Shown piece after piece: positions 1 to 9,863 of a stretch of 24,543 bases of DNA; position 1 is the first letter of the stretch, and every line of letters starts with the position of its first letter. Position numbers and translations under genes: made by a program. Origin of the DNA: Paracamarosporium sp. OC-R06-R3 (Eukaryota > Ascomycota > Dothideomycetes > Pleosporales > Didymosphaeriaceae). Below the pieces are notes generated by a model. It worked only from the letters and a program-made list of their open reading frames with translations, was not told the origin of the DNA and ran no database searches. The DNA lies in contig JACVRA010000664.1 in assembly GCA_019828545.1 (NCBI GenBank), positions 1-24,543 on the forward strand. The letters run 5' to 3'.

Positions 1-462
1 CAACCTTCGGTTGGCGGGTGGGGCGAGTAGTTATCTTACTTCTCGAATCCACTGCCACGCACTTTTGACAACCGTATTCTATCAAGACTTTTGTCATTCA
101 GCATTCGAGATGTGTAGGTTATGGTAGTTAAAAGGCTTCTCAATCACGTGAAAAGTAGATTGCTGGCTTTTACTACCCAATTAACATCAAATACACGTGA
201 CCGACGGCTGTTGACTCGGTTTGGTAGTGAGCCAAGAACCATTATTGTTTGCTATTAAGCACCTTTGTCCGTCCAGCCAACAAACAAGACAGCTTGATAA
301 GTGATTCGGCTTGAATAAATGCTGGAGAATCGATATGCAAACTTTGCTATTGTATAAGAGCCGAGTCATGATGCCAAGAATACAACAGGAGGCCAGTCAC
401 AGAACTGCATGCAGAACTCGGAGACCACCTTGGACGTTGGCTGTTGTGCGAGTACTAATGAC
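1..462. other. Left flank, no gene supported
   Basis: This stretch lies beyond the 3' end of the CMD-like gene. The only open frames are short (60-69 codons), overlap each other on both strands and resemble no family I know. The first 13 bases can form a small CAACC/GGTTG hairpin, which I regard as chance. Any cluster gene further left lies outside the window. Confidence 0.5.
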
Positions 463-1317
463 TTACGGATTGGATATGGGTGGTTTCTCTGGGATAGATA
501 CAGTCCCATGTCTTCTCTGAATGCCTAGTATCTTTGCGAGTCCTAAGCATTGGTCCCTTAGATCGAGTAGATCTTGCTTCGTGGCCCCATTGATGAGCAT
601 GCCTTTCATATGGTGCTGAAGTTGATTCGGAGTATCCATTCCATACAATGCTGATACAATGGCGTAACCTGTGGTCAAATCGTCGATGATGCCGTCGAAA
701 GAGAAGACGCGAGCATACAACACATCTAAGATCCGTCAGCACTCCGGTCTCATTAAATGAATGCACAATCCGACGTAAGGAGGTACGTGATCGATTTGAA
801 AGGAGAAGAGCCTATTCAAGCAGTGTTACGTACCTCTAACGATGAAAGCGTAGTCAGGGCTCGCCTTCACCGACGCACCCGGATCGAAGTCCTTGTTGCG
901 TGCATAAATATTCAACCAGAACTGCCTGCCCCTCTTTCTAGCCACGTCTTCTGACTCTTGGGAGCGTGGAGAAATGACAGTATCTTGCAAAGCCTCAGGT
1001 ACGCAATCCCCCAAAATGCGCATTGCATTGCCTGTTCGCGCTGCACCCACAATGCCCGTTGACTTGATCAGTCCTTCGCGCAATCGGGAGACCGTGTGCT
1101 GACGTTCTTCATCTGACGACAGTTTGGAGAGAACATGCTCTGTAAAATGATCATATACTTGAGGAATGACATCTGGATAGTTCATTGAAGAGAGTGCAAT
1201 GATGCTGCACATGTACCATCGCGCGCGCAATTGCACATCTGACTGGCTAAGCGCGGGTGAAAAAAAGGAATCTGGTAGCATAGGAGTTTCCGTGGACATC
1301 TTGGCTAGCTGGCACAT
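463..1317 (-). CDS. CMD/AhpD-like (carboxymuconolactone decarboxylase-like) protein
   Basis: Two exons, 834-1317 and 463-725, are joined across a 108-bp intron (726-833, donor GTACGT, acceptor TTAG) and give 248 residues. The join restores an uninterrupted ...IVRDVLYARVFS... reading. The N-terminal half has the helical pattern of fungal CMD-like proteins, including REGLIKSTGIVGAARTGNAM. The C-terminal half has the typical HMKGMLINGATKQDL segment. No CxxC pair is present, so the AhpD peroxidase/disulfide reductase function is unlikely. Members of this fold include gamma-carboxymuconolactone decarboxylase, and in fungi they often sit in catabolic or secondary-metabolite clusters; the reaction here is unknown. 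Two in-frame ATGs (1317 and 1299) could be the start and I took the first. The gene is downstream of the cyclase on the same strand, and a near-perfect cluster palindrome lies 56 bp upstream of the start. Confidence 0.8.
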
Positions 1318-1686
1318 ATATTCATCTCGGCGCGCTCTACATTGCGTTTATACTCGTAGGTGTAGGTTGGCCTGGACATGTATGTCCGGGATCGTCACCG
1401 GGATCGCTAGCCAGTACCTAGATAATCAGTGGGTCACGTGATCTACCACCTGTTCCCATTATATCCAATGCTGTGTGTTGCCCACCGCTGTTAATCTGCA
1501 GCCACCTACGAGACCACAAGCAGAGCATATGCTACTCGATGCAGACTATGTGAATAGTCTACACTAATCCCAGGTTGAACGCTAGGTCACAAGAGCGTCA
1601 TTGGATTCACGTAGGGCTCGTATTAAATGGATCTTGAAGCCTCCAATCACTTTTCTGACTTGATTGGAAGCTTGATCAGAAATGTC
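1318..1686. promoter_or_regulatory. Promoter region of the CMD-like gene / 3' flank of cyclase gene
   Basis: This 369-bp gap separates two minus-strand genes. It contains one near-perfect copy of the cluster palindrome (1373-1388). No open frame in it resembles a protein. Confidence 0.55.
1373..1388. promoter_or_regulatory. Candidate regulator site, TGGA-N8-TCCG (one mismatch)
   Basis: The sequence is TGGACATGTATGTCCG. It matches the CGGA-N8-TCCG palindrome found in three other cluster promoters except for the first base. It lies 56 bp upstream of the CMD-like start codon, a typical distance for an activator site. The call is inferred from its recurrence, not from a known motif. Confidence 0.5.
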
Positions 1687-2866
1687 TCAGAATAGGGCTA
1701 TGGCGTTGGGTGGTGATGCAACAGCACCCGTGTAGTTCAACGGCGCCGAAGTGAAGAAGAAGGACCAGCGCTTCAGCCTCTCACAGACGGCTGACAGACC
1801 ATCCAGGTCAAATAGCTCGCCAATGGGCGTTCCCCAACCCGCAAGTAGTATGGGATGCAGATGCCATTTAGGATCCGTCGGTGCTGTCGAGGCTTCAGTT
1901 TATATTCACACTAAGGACCATCAGGTACACTTACGTCGTACTTCAAATCCCGGAGAATCGCTCACAACAGCGGCAAATTGTTTTCCCCATAACCACTCGG
2001 TAGTTTCCTCACCCTGAGCAAGTCCACACCATTCTCTCACGCCTGCTACTTCCCTTCTCTTAGATTCGTCGAGCAGCTTGTAGGCACCCACGTAGCCCGT
2101 GCGTAAGAAAAGAACGTCTCCCGTACGCGGCTCGGTACCTTGTTCTTTCAAGATCGTTTCGATGCTCTCAACTGCGATACCATGTGGCTTGAAATGCTGA
2201 ACATCGATACCGCGCCGGTGCGCAAAAGCAGCATAGTCCACTAGAATACCTCGTCCTACCAGACCCAGCTTCGACCAAGGCTGTAGGCTGTTCACGTTAG
2301 AGTTCGGCTGCGAATGGATCTGTTCTTGAGTCACTCTTTTGAAGCGTTAGCATTACTTCGACGGCACAGTAAAGGTCTTCAGATACCCATTGTAGAAGGC
2401 CTTTTCCTTTTGGTATGCGAAATGCCGGAGACTGTCCCATTGGGAACTACCTTGTGTGTTAAAAGAGATCTACATGCGACTCAGCATAGTATTAGCTTGT
2501 AACTTGAGAATACACCTACCACATCATCGTTAACAATCAGTGGTGACTTGTCAACGATCTCTTGCTTGAAGCCCGCTCTCCCTAGCAGTGATGGTTTGAA
2601 AAAGTCAAGCGGGAGACTAAGGATGTCTTAAGGACTGAGACTTTACCAATGAGGGAAGCCGCTTACTCGAGTGCAATACGCTCTCCAGTCTTGATCTCTT
2701 CCCTCGCTGTCTGTAGCACTCGAGACTGCGTCAGGTAGTTCAAAGATCCGAGCGCGGCATCTTCCCTTTGGTTCTGACCCCATAGACCCCAAGCCGAATT
2801 TGGCGGATCCCCTTCTTTGAGAGGCAGTTCAGATAAAGGCGGAACAGACTTCCCGTAGGACGACAT
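1687..2866 (-). CDS. Putative cyclase family protein (PF04199-type, kynurenine formamidase-like fold)
   Basis: Five exons (2667-2866, 2520-2616, 2387-2469, 1935-2335, 1687-1883) are separated by 50-51-bp introns and all phases agree, giving 325 residues, normal for fungal members. Recognisable blocks are the N-terminal PNSAWGLWG, SSQWDSLRHF (residues 107-116), GVTQEQIH..NSNVN, GLVGRGILVDY, GDVLFLRTGY, and a C-terminal GWGTPIGELFDLDGL followed by the typical WSFFFTSAPLN..GGVASPPNA-like ending, here TGAVASPPNAIALF. The bacterial metal motif HxGTHxDxPxH is changed: Asp111 and His115 align, but Gln109 replaces the second His. This is the usual look of the fungal subfamily, so metal chemistry is uncertain. 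Expected activity is hydrolysis of a lactone, amide or imide-like ring. It shares a promoter with the EthD-like gene. Confidence 0.87.
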
Positions 2867-3162
2867 ATCGGTGTGATTCAGATAGATATGGTTGAGGTTT
2901 CACACACTCGATTGCGAGACATTATTAAATCTCAAAGCTTGAGACGAGACGACCGATCTACACCAGCTTCCCGGAGATTGAAGTCCGCCGTGACCCCAAC
3001 ACCCTGGAAGAACAGTTCCTATTGCAAGCCTGCACGCAAATTAACTAACCTTACATAGCCTTCGAGTGTCAATGCTACAAGTAAATAACAAGACACACAT
3101 CCTTCTCTCGACGAATGCCAGTTCCACGCCACATTTAATCCGGCGCCAACTTCATTTTCACT
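2867..3162. promoter_or_regulatory. Divergent promoter: cyclase (-) and EthD-like gene (+)
   Basis: This 296-bp region lies between two start codons facing away from each other. It holds a perfect CGGA-N8-TCCG palindrome at 2972-2987, 106 bp from the cyclase start and 176 bp from the EthD-like start. Short open frames here do not resemble proteins. Confidence 0.65.
2972..2987. promoter_or_regulatory. Candidate regulator site, CGGA-N8-TCCG
   Basis: The sequence is CGGAGATTGAAGTCCG, an inverted CGGA/TCCG pair with an 8-bp spacer (CGG-N10-CCG when read as Zn2Cys6 triplets). The same spacing recurs in the other divergent promoters of the cluster. Zn2Cys6 dimers usually bind inverted or direct CGG triplets, so the regulator encoded at 4011-6303 is the natural candidate. 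Confidence 0.65.
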
Positions 3163-3816
3163 ATGCCTACCCCAGGTATTCTCATGCGGATGCTACATTC
3201 TGAACAGCCACTTCATGAAACCTCATTGACTTCAGTCAAAGTGAGCTCCGGTATAGAAGTTACCTACAAGCTCAAAGCGCTCGATGAGAAAGATCCCTGG
3301 CTTAACGTAATTTATTTTCTCGAGGACATCGGACCGCTAGTTGACTTTCCAACCTTGTACAACGAGGATGTAAAGAACAACGGCTCTGACCATATTTCTA
3401 TTTCATGGGTCGTATGTGCCTTCATCAATGGTCGCGACCAGACCACACCGTCAAAAACAACTTACACTACGCCCCACGTTCCAGCGGTGACCCCGAGCCC
3501 CGGATCCGTAGTCATCGTGAACGGATCGACGCCTCGTACTAACAAAGAGGACGATTACCACGCGTGGTACGACCAAGAGCACGGAGACAAACTGAAGTTG
3601 GTCCCTGGTTGGAATGTTGCACGACGTTATAGTCTGGCCAAATCGTACGGCAATATCGATACTGCGAGCTTCTATGGAATCAATTTTTACGACGAGAAAA
3701 ATGGGCTTGGAGGGCCGGAGTGGCAGGCCGGTGTGACAGAATGGACCATGAGGATTCGGTCGAATGCTGTAAAACCCAATATTCGACGCCAGTGGACGTT
3801 CGTTGCTGCGGAATGA
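3163..3816 (+). CDS. EthD-like dimeric alpha-beta-barrel protein
   Basis: This is a single exon of 217 residues. The second half carries the best signature, DDYHAWYDQEHGDKLKLVPG (residues 130-149), followed by WNVARRYSL. This is the YxxWY..EH...L..VPGW pattern of fungal EthD-like/DABB proteins. The N-terminal half looks like a second, divergent ferredoxin-like repeat (VSSGIEVTYKLKALDEKDPW...). Such proteins bind small hydrophobic or phenolic compounds without a cofactor, and some catalyse decarboxylation, cyclisation or isomerisation; the substrate cannot be read from the sequence. It has no signal peptide or membrane segment. It shares a promoter and a perfect candidate regulator site with the cyclase gene. 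Confidence 0.8.
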   Translation: MPTPGILMRMLHSEQPLHETSLTSVKVSSGIEVTYKLKALDEKDPWLNVIYFLEDIGPLVDFPTLYNEDVKNNGSDHISISWVVCAFINGRDQTTPSKTTYTTPHVPAVTPSPGSVVIVNGSTPRTNKEDDYHAWYDQEHGDKLKLVPGWNVARRYSLAKSYGNIDTASFYGINFYDEKNGLGGPEWQAGVTEWTMRIRSNAVKPNIRRQWTFVAAE

Positions 3817-4010
3817 CCATGAGGTGGTTCATCAGCGACAGAGCCTGGTCATGAAGTGGTGAATTCCTGAGCCTGTAATCTGTGTTGGAATGCCACGAAT
3901 CAAATTTGGGGTGAATAGCACTAGATGTGATGGATTATTTAATAGTCCGTGCATTGATCACGGTTGACTTCGAAATGATATCATGGTGCAGAAAAAGATG
4001 CGCGCCGTGA

Positions 4011-6303
4011 TCAGACCGCAAATAGGCCATAAATATCATTCTGTGAGATTGTCCACTCGTCGTTGGTCATGAAGCTTTCATTGAATTCAAGTTGTGAAGG
4101 ATCCAGCCTTGTCTGGCAATCAGAAAATCCATCGCTCCAGGTTCCTGCCAATGACAAGGGCGAGATTCCTGAGCCACCTATAAGATTCTGATGAATGGGC
4201 GCATCGGAGAAAAAACTCTTGTCAAAGTCGTCGGGCCATGTCGGCTCAATGTGTTCAGGCAAGGCTTCTTTAGTCGATTGATAGAACTCGCGCACAGAGT
4301 CGCGTAGGATGGCTAGGGGCCGCTGTAAGCCAGAGTTACAGCCATCTTGAAGTTCCTCCAGGCACTTCCACAGGAAAGGAATGACTTCGGTAAATTGGCC
4401 GCGGCTGAATCGCTCCACCCGCAGTGCGACGGTCGCCGCGGAGTAGACGGCATAACTGAAGAGGAAAGGGGCACGTCGTAAAGAGAATGTGTCTCGATAG
4501 TCTCGAACATAATTGGTGATCATCATGGCACTATATTGGCAGTGCTGTTCGTAATGACGCTTCATCTCTAGATCAGAGTGTCGTCGAAGATGTCCTTCCT
4601 CCATGAAAGCGCGATATAGCAGTATACGCAGAACGTGGAATGTCGTACTTAATGGTCAGCACTAGCCTTATAGAAGACTCAAATCAGACTTACTGGGGAG
4701 TAATCTGATGTGGGGGCGGACTCCTACTGGCGTGGCCTGTATCTAGCTGCAAATGCTTCGGTGAAGCATTGATCCATTCTTCAAGTGTTTGTTCGATTGA
4801 GGCCTTTGCGTTGAGCACATGCTTGGTGTCGCATTTCATAATAGCGATATCATACAAGTCGGAAACCATCTTACCCACTTTTGCGAGTCTCACTAAGCTC
4901 GTGAAAGTAGAGATTGCACGCGCAGGTTGAGGTTCGTACACGGGTGGGATGTCTGCAAGGGGATCGATGTAAGGCTGCCAATCCTCCAACTCTTCGAAGG
5001 TATCTAGAAACAACAGCGGAACGCGGGCTTCCACCGTGGCGAACATGCAGGGGCGGCCTAGAAAGAGGGATTGAGTTACATCCGTGACGTACGCTCCCCA
5101 GTATAGTCTCTTGCGCATTTCTTGTTCCATATCACGATGGAGGTTGTAGCGGCTCGACCGTGATTCGAGCGTCTCATAGTCTGCAGCAAGCATGAGGTGA
5201 CAGCCTAAATCGATAACCATGCGGTAGGCCATGCCTGACATGTTCCATCCTTCGCTGATCTTTCCCCTTGCAATCAACGAGTTGCTCATGAGCAACAAGG
5301 CAGCTGCACTAGGTATGGTTGCTTGACCTACTTCCTCTATGAGCAACTGCTTGAATCGATCAAAAAACTGCTGGCCTTTGTTCTCGGGGGCTTGGAAAGA
5401 TCGAAAATAATCTCGATCACTGCAAAGCGCGCTACTATAGAAGATGGCGTTCAGAAGAAGCTTGTTAACCCATGGTCCGCCAGGCTTCCCAATGCTGCCC
5501 ATAATAGCTGGTCGGTACAATATCAGGCTCGGGTAATCGGGGCGATTGAAATGCAGCTCCAGGAGATGTTTAGCAAGGTCAATGTCGCATCCATCCATGT
5601 CAACTGGTTTGCTTGGATTGCGGAAGATGGTGGTTTCATGTTGGCGTTGGAGTGCAGCATTGCTAATAAGGCGAGCCTGTGCCATGGATATGGCCATGTC
5701 CCCTTTACGACTAATCTTCGATATATTTTCACGGTGCGTCGCTCGTAGCGTAGGATTCATGATTCCTGCGAGCCCATGGACTGAAGCAACACATCCATCT
5801 TCATGATATACACCGGCAACACGGGCTTCACAAGGCGACAAACTTGTCCCACTTGCAGATTCTTCGGTCGGGGCTTCCATTTGTGTGACGGCCTCAAGGC
5901 TGGCGTGTTGAGCAAGATTGCTGATAGAAGGTTGTGGAGAAGGTTGTGGTCGTGACTGAGTGAAGAGGTGCGGCGTAGTACCCATAATCGTCTCGCCATC
6001 TTCCCCCGGGTCGGCAGGGTTGTCGACAGTCTGGTGGCTAGAGAATTGAGGTGCTACTTGAGTCGTGGTGGATGACATGGTCTTCATGTGCTCCAGCATC
6101 GCAGCCACAGTGGCTTCCAGATACTCAACACGGGCCTGCGAAGGCCGGGGTTGACGTCGCGCATCCTTGGGGTATAAACAAGCTGTGTTGGACTGAATGC
6201 ATTGGTTGCATTGTGGCTGTCCGCTGTCGCATTTAATTTTCTTGCTCCGACATGGCTTGCATGTTTTGCACTGCACGTTGCCCTTCGAGACTTTGTGTGT
6301 CAT
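4011..6303 (-). CDS. Zn2Cys6 fungal-type transcription factor, likely cluster regulator
   Basis: Two exons, 4694-6303 and 4011-4647, are joined across a 46-bp intron (GTAAGT...TAAG) and encode 748 residues. The zinc cluster is Cys15-x2-Cys18-x6-Cys25-x6-Cys32-x2-Cys35-x6-Cys42, with the usual RSKKIKCD basic core. A linker and short heptad segment (VEYLEATVAAMLEHMKTM) follow and suggest dimerisation. A Ser/Pro/Gln-rich stretch precedes the fungal-specific regulatory domain (roughly residues 230-640), which includes MRKRLYWGAYVTDVTQSLFLGRP. The intron join gives HTTFHVLRILLYRAFM, matching the conserved H...ILLHRP-like region of this domain. It acts in the nucleus. It is divergent from the BVMO gene across 334 bp that contain two copies of the candidate site, so autoregulation is plausible. 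Confidence 0.9.
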
Positions 6304-6446
6304 GGTTCAGGAAAATCATAAGTGGGATCGGTGATGGAGGAGCGAAGCAGCACTGGGATCTCACCTTAGGGTCGGATGATACTCTGCCAGGATGAGATAC
6401 TCGTGGGGTCGCGAAGTTCCTCAAACCTTGGCACATCGGGTGGGCG

Positions 6447-6462
6447 CGGACATCGACTTCCG
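6447..6462. promoter_or_regulatory. Candidate regulator site, CGGA-N8-TCCG
   Basis: The sequence is CGGACATCGACTTCCG, a perfect match to the cluster palindrome. It lies 144 bp upstream of the regulator start and 176 bp upstream of the BVMO start. Its first 15 bases recur at 6504 with a single C/T difference. Confidence 0.68.
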
Positions 6463-6503
6463 GCACCAACACCCAAGCGGACGTTCACCGCAGTTCTATC
6501 GCA

Positions 6504-6519
6504 CGGACATTGACTTCCA
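6504..6519. promoter_or_regulatory. Candidate regulator site, CGGA-N8-TCCA (one mismatch)
   Basis: The sequence is CGGACATTGACTTCCA. It is nearly identical to the site at 6447 and differs from the palindrome only in the last base. It lies 119 bp upstream of the BVMO ATG. Confidence 0.55.
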
Positions 6520-6637
6520 TCAAAGGTTGGTCGCCACGCAGTGTTTTGAACGGCAATATGTTTCTATAAATGAGAAATATGCGCGGTGTCAGAACTAGAA
6601 CATACGCAGAAGATACCGCTTCACAGTCACCACAATT

Positions 6638-8521
6638 ATGGCGCCTTCTGCAATCGAACCGGAATCGTTTAACGGAAACAAGAGCAAATCTTTGATGAAT
6701 GACCATGGAAAGAAGACCCCAAAGCCAACACTAAATGGAGCTTTAGCACCATCAGGAACTCCAGCTGCGAAACGGGAACACGGCCGGCACTGGGCTGAGC
6801 ACTTAGATGCTAGTTACGAGATCCTTGAGCGGCCGATTGGCACGCGTCGCCGCATCCGCGTCGTTTGCATGGGTGCGGGCTATTCCGGGCTCATGATGGC
6901 CATCGTCTTTAGCGAGAAGATGCAGGATAAGAATGCTGAACTTGTCATCTACGAGCGTAATCATGATCTTGGCGGTACATGGTTGGAAAATAGATACCCA
7001 GGTTGCAAGTGCGACATACCCGCCCACAATTACGCATACAGCTTCGACCCCAACCCAGACTGGCCGAACTACTACGCCACTTCACAACAGATACACGAAT
7101 ACATGCATGGTGTCAGCAAGAAGCACAACTGCGACCGCTTCGTCAAGTATGGCCACTCGATCAAGGGTGCTCACTGGAATCAGGACAGAGGTACATGGGC
7201 TATTGAGATCCAAAAAGACGATGGCAGCGTCATTCTTGACGAAGCCGACGTCTTCATCAATGCCGGTGGCGTTCTCAACAACTGGAAGTGGCCGAATATC
7301 GAGGGAATCGAGAAATACAAAGGCAAGCTTCTCCATTCAGCCCGTTGGGATGAGACATACGATTTCACGGACAAAAAGATTGGTGTCATTGGCATTGGCT
7401 CTTCTGGCATCCAAATTGTGCCCAAATTAGCGAAGGTCGTTGAATCGATGGATCTTTTCGTCCGCACACAGACCTGGATATCGCCTGCACCGGGTATCAA
7501 CGAACCTACAGCCAACGATCCTGAGATGGATTCCGACTACAACTTCACAGAGGCTTCGCTAGCGCTCTTCAAGGACCCAGCCATCCTCCGTGATTACCGA
7601 GCCGCCATCATGGACCGACGCATCGAAAACTTTAAGCGCGCGCTTGCCGATAGCGACATCCAACTCAAAGCTCAGGTACTGTTCCGGAAGAGCATGAATG
7701 ACCGGCTAGGCAACAGCGAAAAGGGACGCAAAGCTGCCCAGATGCTTTTGCCCGATTTTCCGGTGGGGTGCCGTCGCCAGACACCGGGCCCCGGGTTCCT
7801 GGAGGCACTTGTGCAAGACAATGTCGAGATGCGATGGGACGATATTCAGAAAATCACCGAGAAAGGCATATTGCTCAAATCTGGTGTGGAAAAAGAGTAC
7901 GACGCTATCGTATGCGCCACAGGCTTCGATACCACCTTCAAACCTGCGTTTCCGATAGTCGGACGTAACGGTATAGATCTTGCGCGCAAGTGGACCGAAG
8001 AGCAACCCAAGGCCTACTTTGGATTCCTGGTGCCTGACATGCCCAACTACTTTTGTTTCATCGGTCCAAACAGTCCGATCAGCAACGGTTCGCTTATCCT
8101 CGGCATCCAAGCAACAGCCGTGTATGTATACAAATGGCTGGAAAAGCTGCAGACGGAGTCAATCAAAAGCTTCGAGGTTCGGCATGATGCTAACGAAGAG
8201 TACAACCAACATATTCAGAAATATCTCGAGCGCACCGTGTGGACGCGCAATTGTAGAAGTTGGTACAAGCGAGGCACTGTTGATGGGCCCGTTGTTGCCA
8301 TCTACGGCGGCACTTCGTTCCACTTCATGGAGGCCATCAAGAATCCGAGGTGGGAAGACTTCAACATAGAGCGTTTGGAGGAGGCAAGGTCAAATCGATT
8401 CACTTATCTCGGCGATGGCTTCTCACGGAGAGAAGCGAAAGGCCAGAGTGTCGGTACGACACAGACAATGGACTTTGACGAGTACTGGAACTTGTTTGTA
8501 CTACCGGAGATTCACGATTAG
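6638..8521 (+). CDS. Baeyer-Villiger monooxygenase (FAD/NADPH class B flavoprotein)
   Basis: This intronless gene of 627 residues has the size of fungal BVMOs with an N-terminal extension (about 70 residues, low complexity). The first Rossmann motif GAGYSG is at residues 79-84, followed by GGTWLENRYPGCKCDIPAH (112-130), typical of BVMOs. The class fingerprint FxGxxxHxxxW is present as YKGKLLHSARW (227-237), with Tyr for Phe. The second, NADPH-binding, Rossmann motif is GIGSSG (252-257). A late VCATGF segment (ATG motif) is also present. The enzyme should insert oxygen next to a ketone to give an ester or lactone, using NADPH and O2 in the cytosol. The substrate is unknown; resemblance to the StcW/MoxY-type group is only from memory. 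The hydrolase at 9864-10998 could act on its ester product. Confidence 0.93.
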   Translation: MAPSAIEPESFNGNKSKSLMNDHGKKTPKPTLNGALAPSGTPAAKREHGRHWAEHLDASYEILERPIGTRRRIRVVCMGAGYSGLMMAIVFSEKMQDKNAELVIYERNHDLGGTWLENRYPGCKCDIPAHNYAYSFDPNPDWPNYYATSQQIHEYMHGVSKKHNCDRFVKYGHSIKGAHWNQDRGTWAIEIQKDDGSVILDEADVFINAGGVLNNWKWPNIEGIEKYKGKLLHSARWDETYDFTDKKIGVIGIGSSGIQIVPKLAKVVESMDLFVRTQTWISPAPGINEPTANDPEMDSDYNFTEASLALFKDPAILRDYRAAIMDRRIENFKRALADSDIQLKAQVLFRKSMNDRLGNSEKGRKAAQMLLPDFPVGCRRQTPGPGFLEALVQDNVEMRWDDIQKITEKGILLKSGVEKEYDAIVCATGFDTTFKPAFPIVGRNGIDLARKWTEEQPKAYFGFLVPDMPNYFCFIGPNSPISNGSLILGIQATAVYVYKWLEKLQTESIKSFEVRHDANEEYNQHIQKYLERTVWTRNCRSWYKRGTVDGPVVAIYGGTSFHFMEAIKNPRWEDFNIERLEEARSNRFTYLGDGFSRREAKGQSVGTTQTMDFDEYWNLFVLPEIHD

Positions 8522-8870
8522 TTTTTTTCGATAGAGAGCGTACATTAGCCAACTTGTGACACTCCCTCCTTGTCATCAATGAGATCCCGTGATGACTTAT
8601 TGATGGCTCAGACGACAGGTTACGGCCCACTTACCGCTTTCGGGATTTCAATAACAGTCAACACCTCCCGGATGTTATGTGAGCTCCGCTCCAACTACAG
8701 ATAGCTATACTCAGTAGACAGCGCTTTGTATTTCACGCAACCATCCATCAACTGGAGATGTACCGGTGCGCCAATAGTTTTGATACAACATCAACATCTT
8801 GAGAAATCACGCACAGCTTCTGACGTAGCACTATGCCAAATTAGAGATTTTCAATCCCTCCCATTCATGC
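8522..8870. other. Convergent intergenic region, no gene supported
   Basis: This 349-bp stretch lies between the stop codons of the BVMO and the ABM-like gene and should hold their 3' UTRs and polyadenylation signals. I see no conserved coding frame in it. Confidence 0.5.
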
Positions 8871-9732
8871 TCATTCCACCAAACCGTCGTCTCTGGCCAA
8901 AAAACCGAGCCCTCGTCCACGCCATTTTGTACAGAGCCACTCTTCACATACTATCTCAACAAAGCTCATTACCCTCCCACTTTCAGACTGCCGGAACGCT
9001 TCCCATGCATCCCTACTCTTCCACCTAGAGAACACATAGACGCCGTTGCCATCGTCAGAATCACGTGCTAGCACCCAGAAGCTCAATGCGTCACTGCAGT
9101 TTGTGGCAATATCCTGCAATCGCTGCAATATCGCCTCTTTCTGCCCAGACTTAGGAACTATCTCGTAGACGACGACAAACTCTTCGTTGGAACTATCGGT
9201 GCAGATAACAGATTTGTTACTGTTGGTAAGAAAGCCAATACCCGTGGGACGCCAAAAGCGTAAATCACTAGGCTGTTCTAAGAGGCTTTCCTGTCCGACA
9301 GCACTGCGAAAAGCCTTATAGGGTGCGCTGGCACGGTGCGTGATCTGGTTTGCCTCTACAGTTTCGTATCTGCAGTCGAGGACGTTCCTGGGTCAGCAAT
9401 GCGAACAGTGGTATTATGAACCTTCAAAGACCTTTGAGGTGCAATTGATGAGAAGATTGTGGGGAATTCTGGAGGCGTGCACATACACTTCGAAGCCTCG
9501 GAGGTAATGTGTGGGGAATGCATCGTTGTCACCTGCAGAGCGGAACCAAGCATATGCTACGACGTGTGGCTCAGTATCCTGTGTGACGCGCGCGATCTCT
9601 GAAATATATTTAAAGAACTTTAGTGAAGCGGAGAACTATCAGCCAGTGCGCGATGTCGACGGAGTAATAACAACATACACGGTCGGCCTTCTCAGGCGAA
9701 GCGCAACGCGAGAGTGGTGAGATAACAAACAT
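8871..9732 (-). CDS. ABM-type (antibiotic biosynthesis monooxygenase-like) dimeric alpha-beta-barrel protein
   Basis: Proposed exons are 9679-9732, 9487-9635 and 8871-9369, giving 233 residues. The 117-bp second intron (9370-9486, GTATGT...GCAG) is well supported: it joins AYAWFRSAGDN..LRGFE to an in-frame HRASAPYKAFRSAVG, both conserved in this fungal family. The C-terminal half contains LRFWRPTGIGF, then EEFVVVYEIVPKSGQKEAIL and ALSFWVLARDSDDGNGVYVF, an ABM barrel. The short first exon and its 43-bp intron (9636-9678) are a weaker guess, because FSASLKFFKYISEIA needs an upstream start. Cofactor-free ABM proteins can oxidise or rearrange phenolics. I saw no copy of the cluster palindrome near its start, unlike its neighbours. 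It is convergent with the BVMO. Confidence 0.75.
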
Positions 9733-9863
9733 AATGAGTGGTATAGCACAGTGTATTTTGATGGTCGCATAGTACTATGAAGACGTTTTCGATGGTAGGC
9801 GTCAAGCTCGGGCATCTATTGCCGGCAGCCAACGTGGGCCGCTACATGGTAATAATATTATTC

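Larger units (their letters stand above)
6304..6637. promoter_or_regulatory. Divergent promoter: regulator (-) and BVMO (+)
   Basis: This 334-bp region contains two related 16-bp sites 57 bp apart (6447-6462 and 6504-6519). Between them is a shorter CGG-N7-CCG element (6478-6490). A TATAAA sequence at 6565-6570, 68 bp before the BVMO ATG, is a plausible TATA box. It is the densest regulatory region in the window. Confidence 0.65.

Noticed and set aside
1..13. Small hairpin CAACC/GGTTG at the window edge
   Set aside because: Only five base pairs with no terminator-like or repeat context; expected by chance.
5323..5748. 141-codon plus-strand frame within the regulator gene
   Set aside because: It is a shadow on the opposite strand of the well-supported Zn2Cys6 regulator.
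6478..6490. CGG-N7-CCG element as an independent regulator site
   Set aside because: Its spacing differs from the recurring N10 triplet spacing and it is seen only once, so I mention it but do not call it a site.
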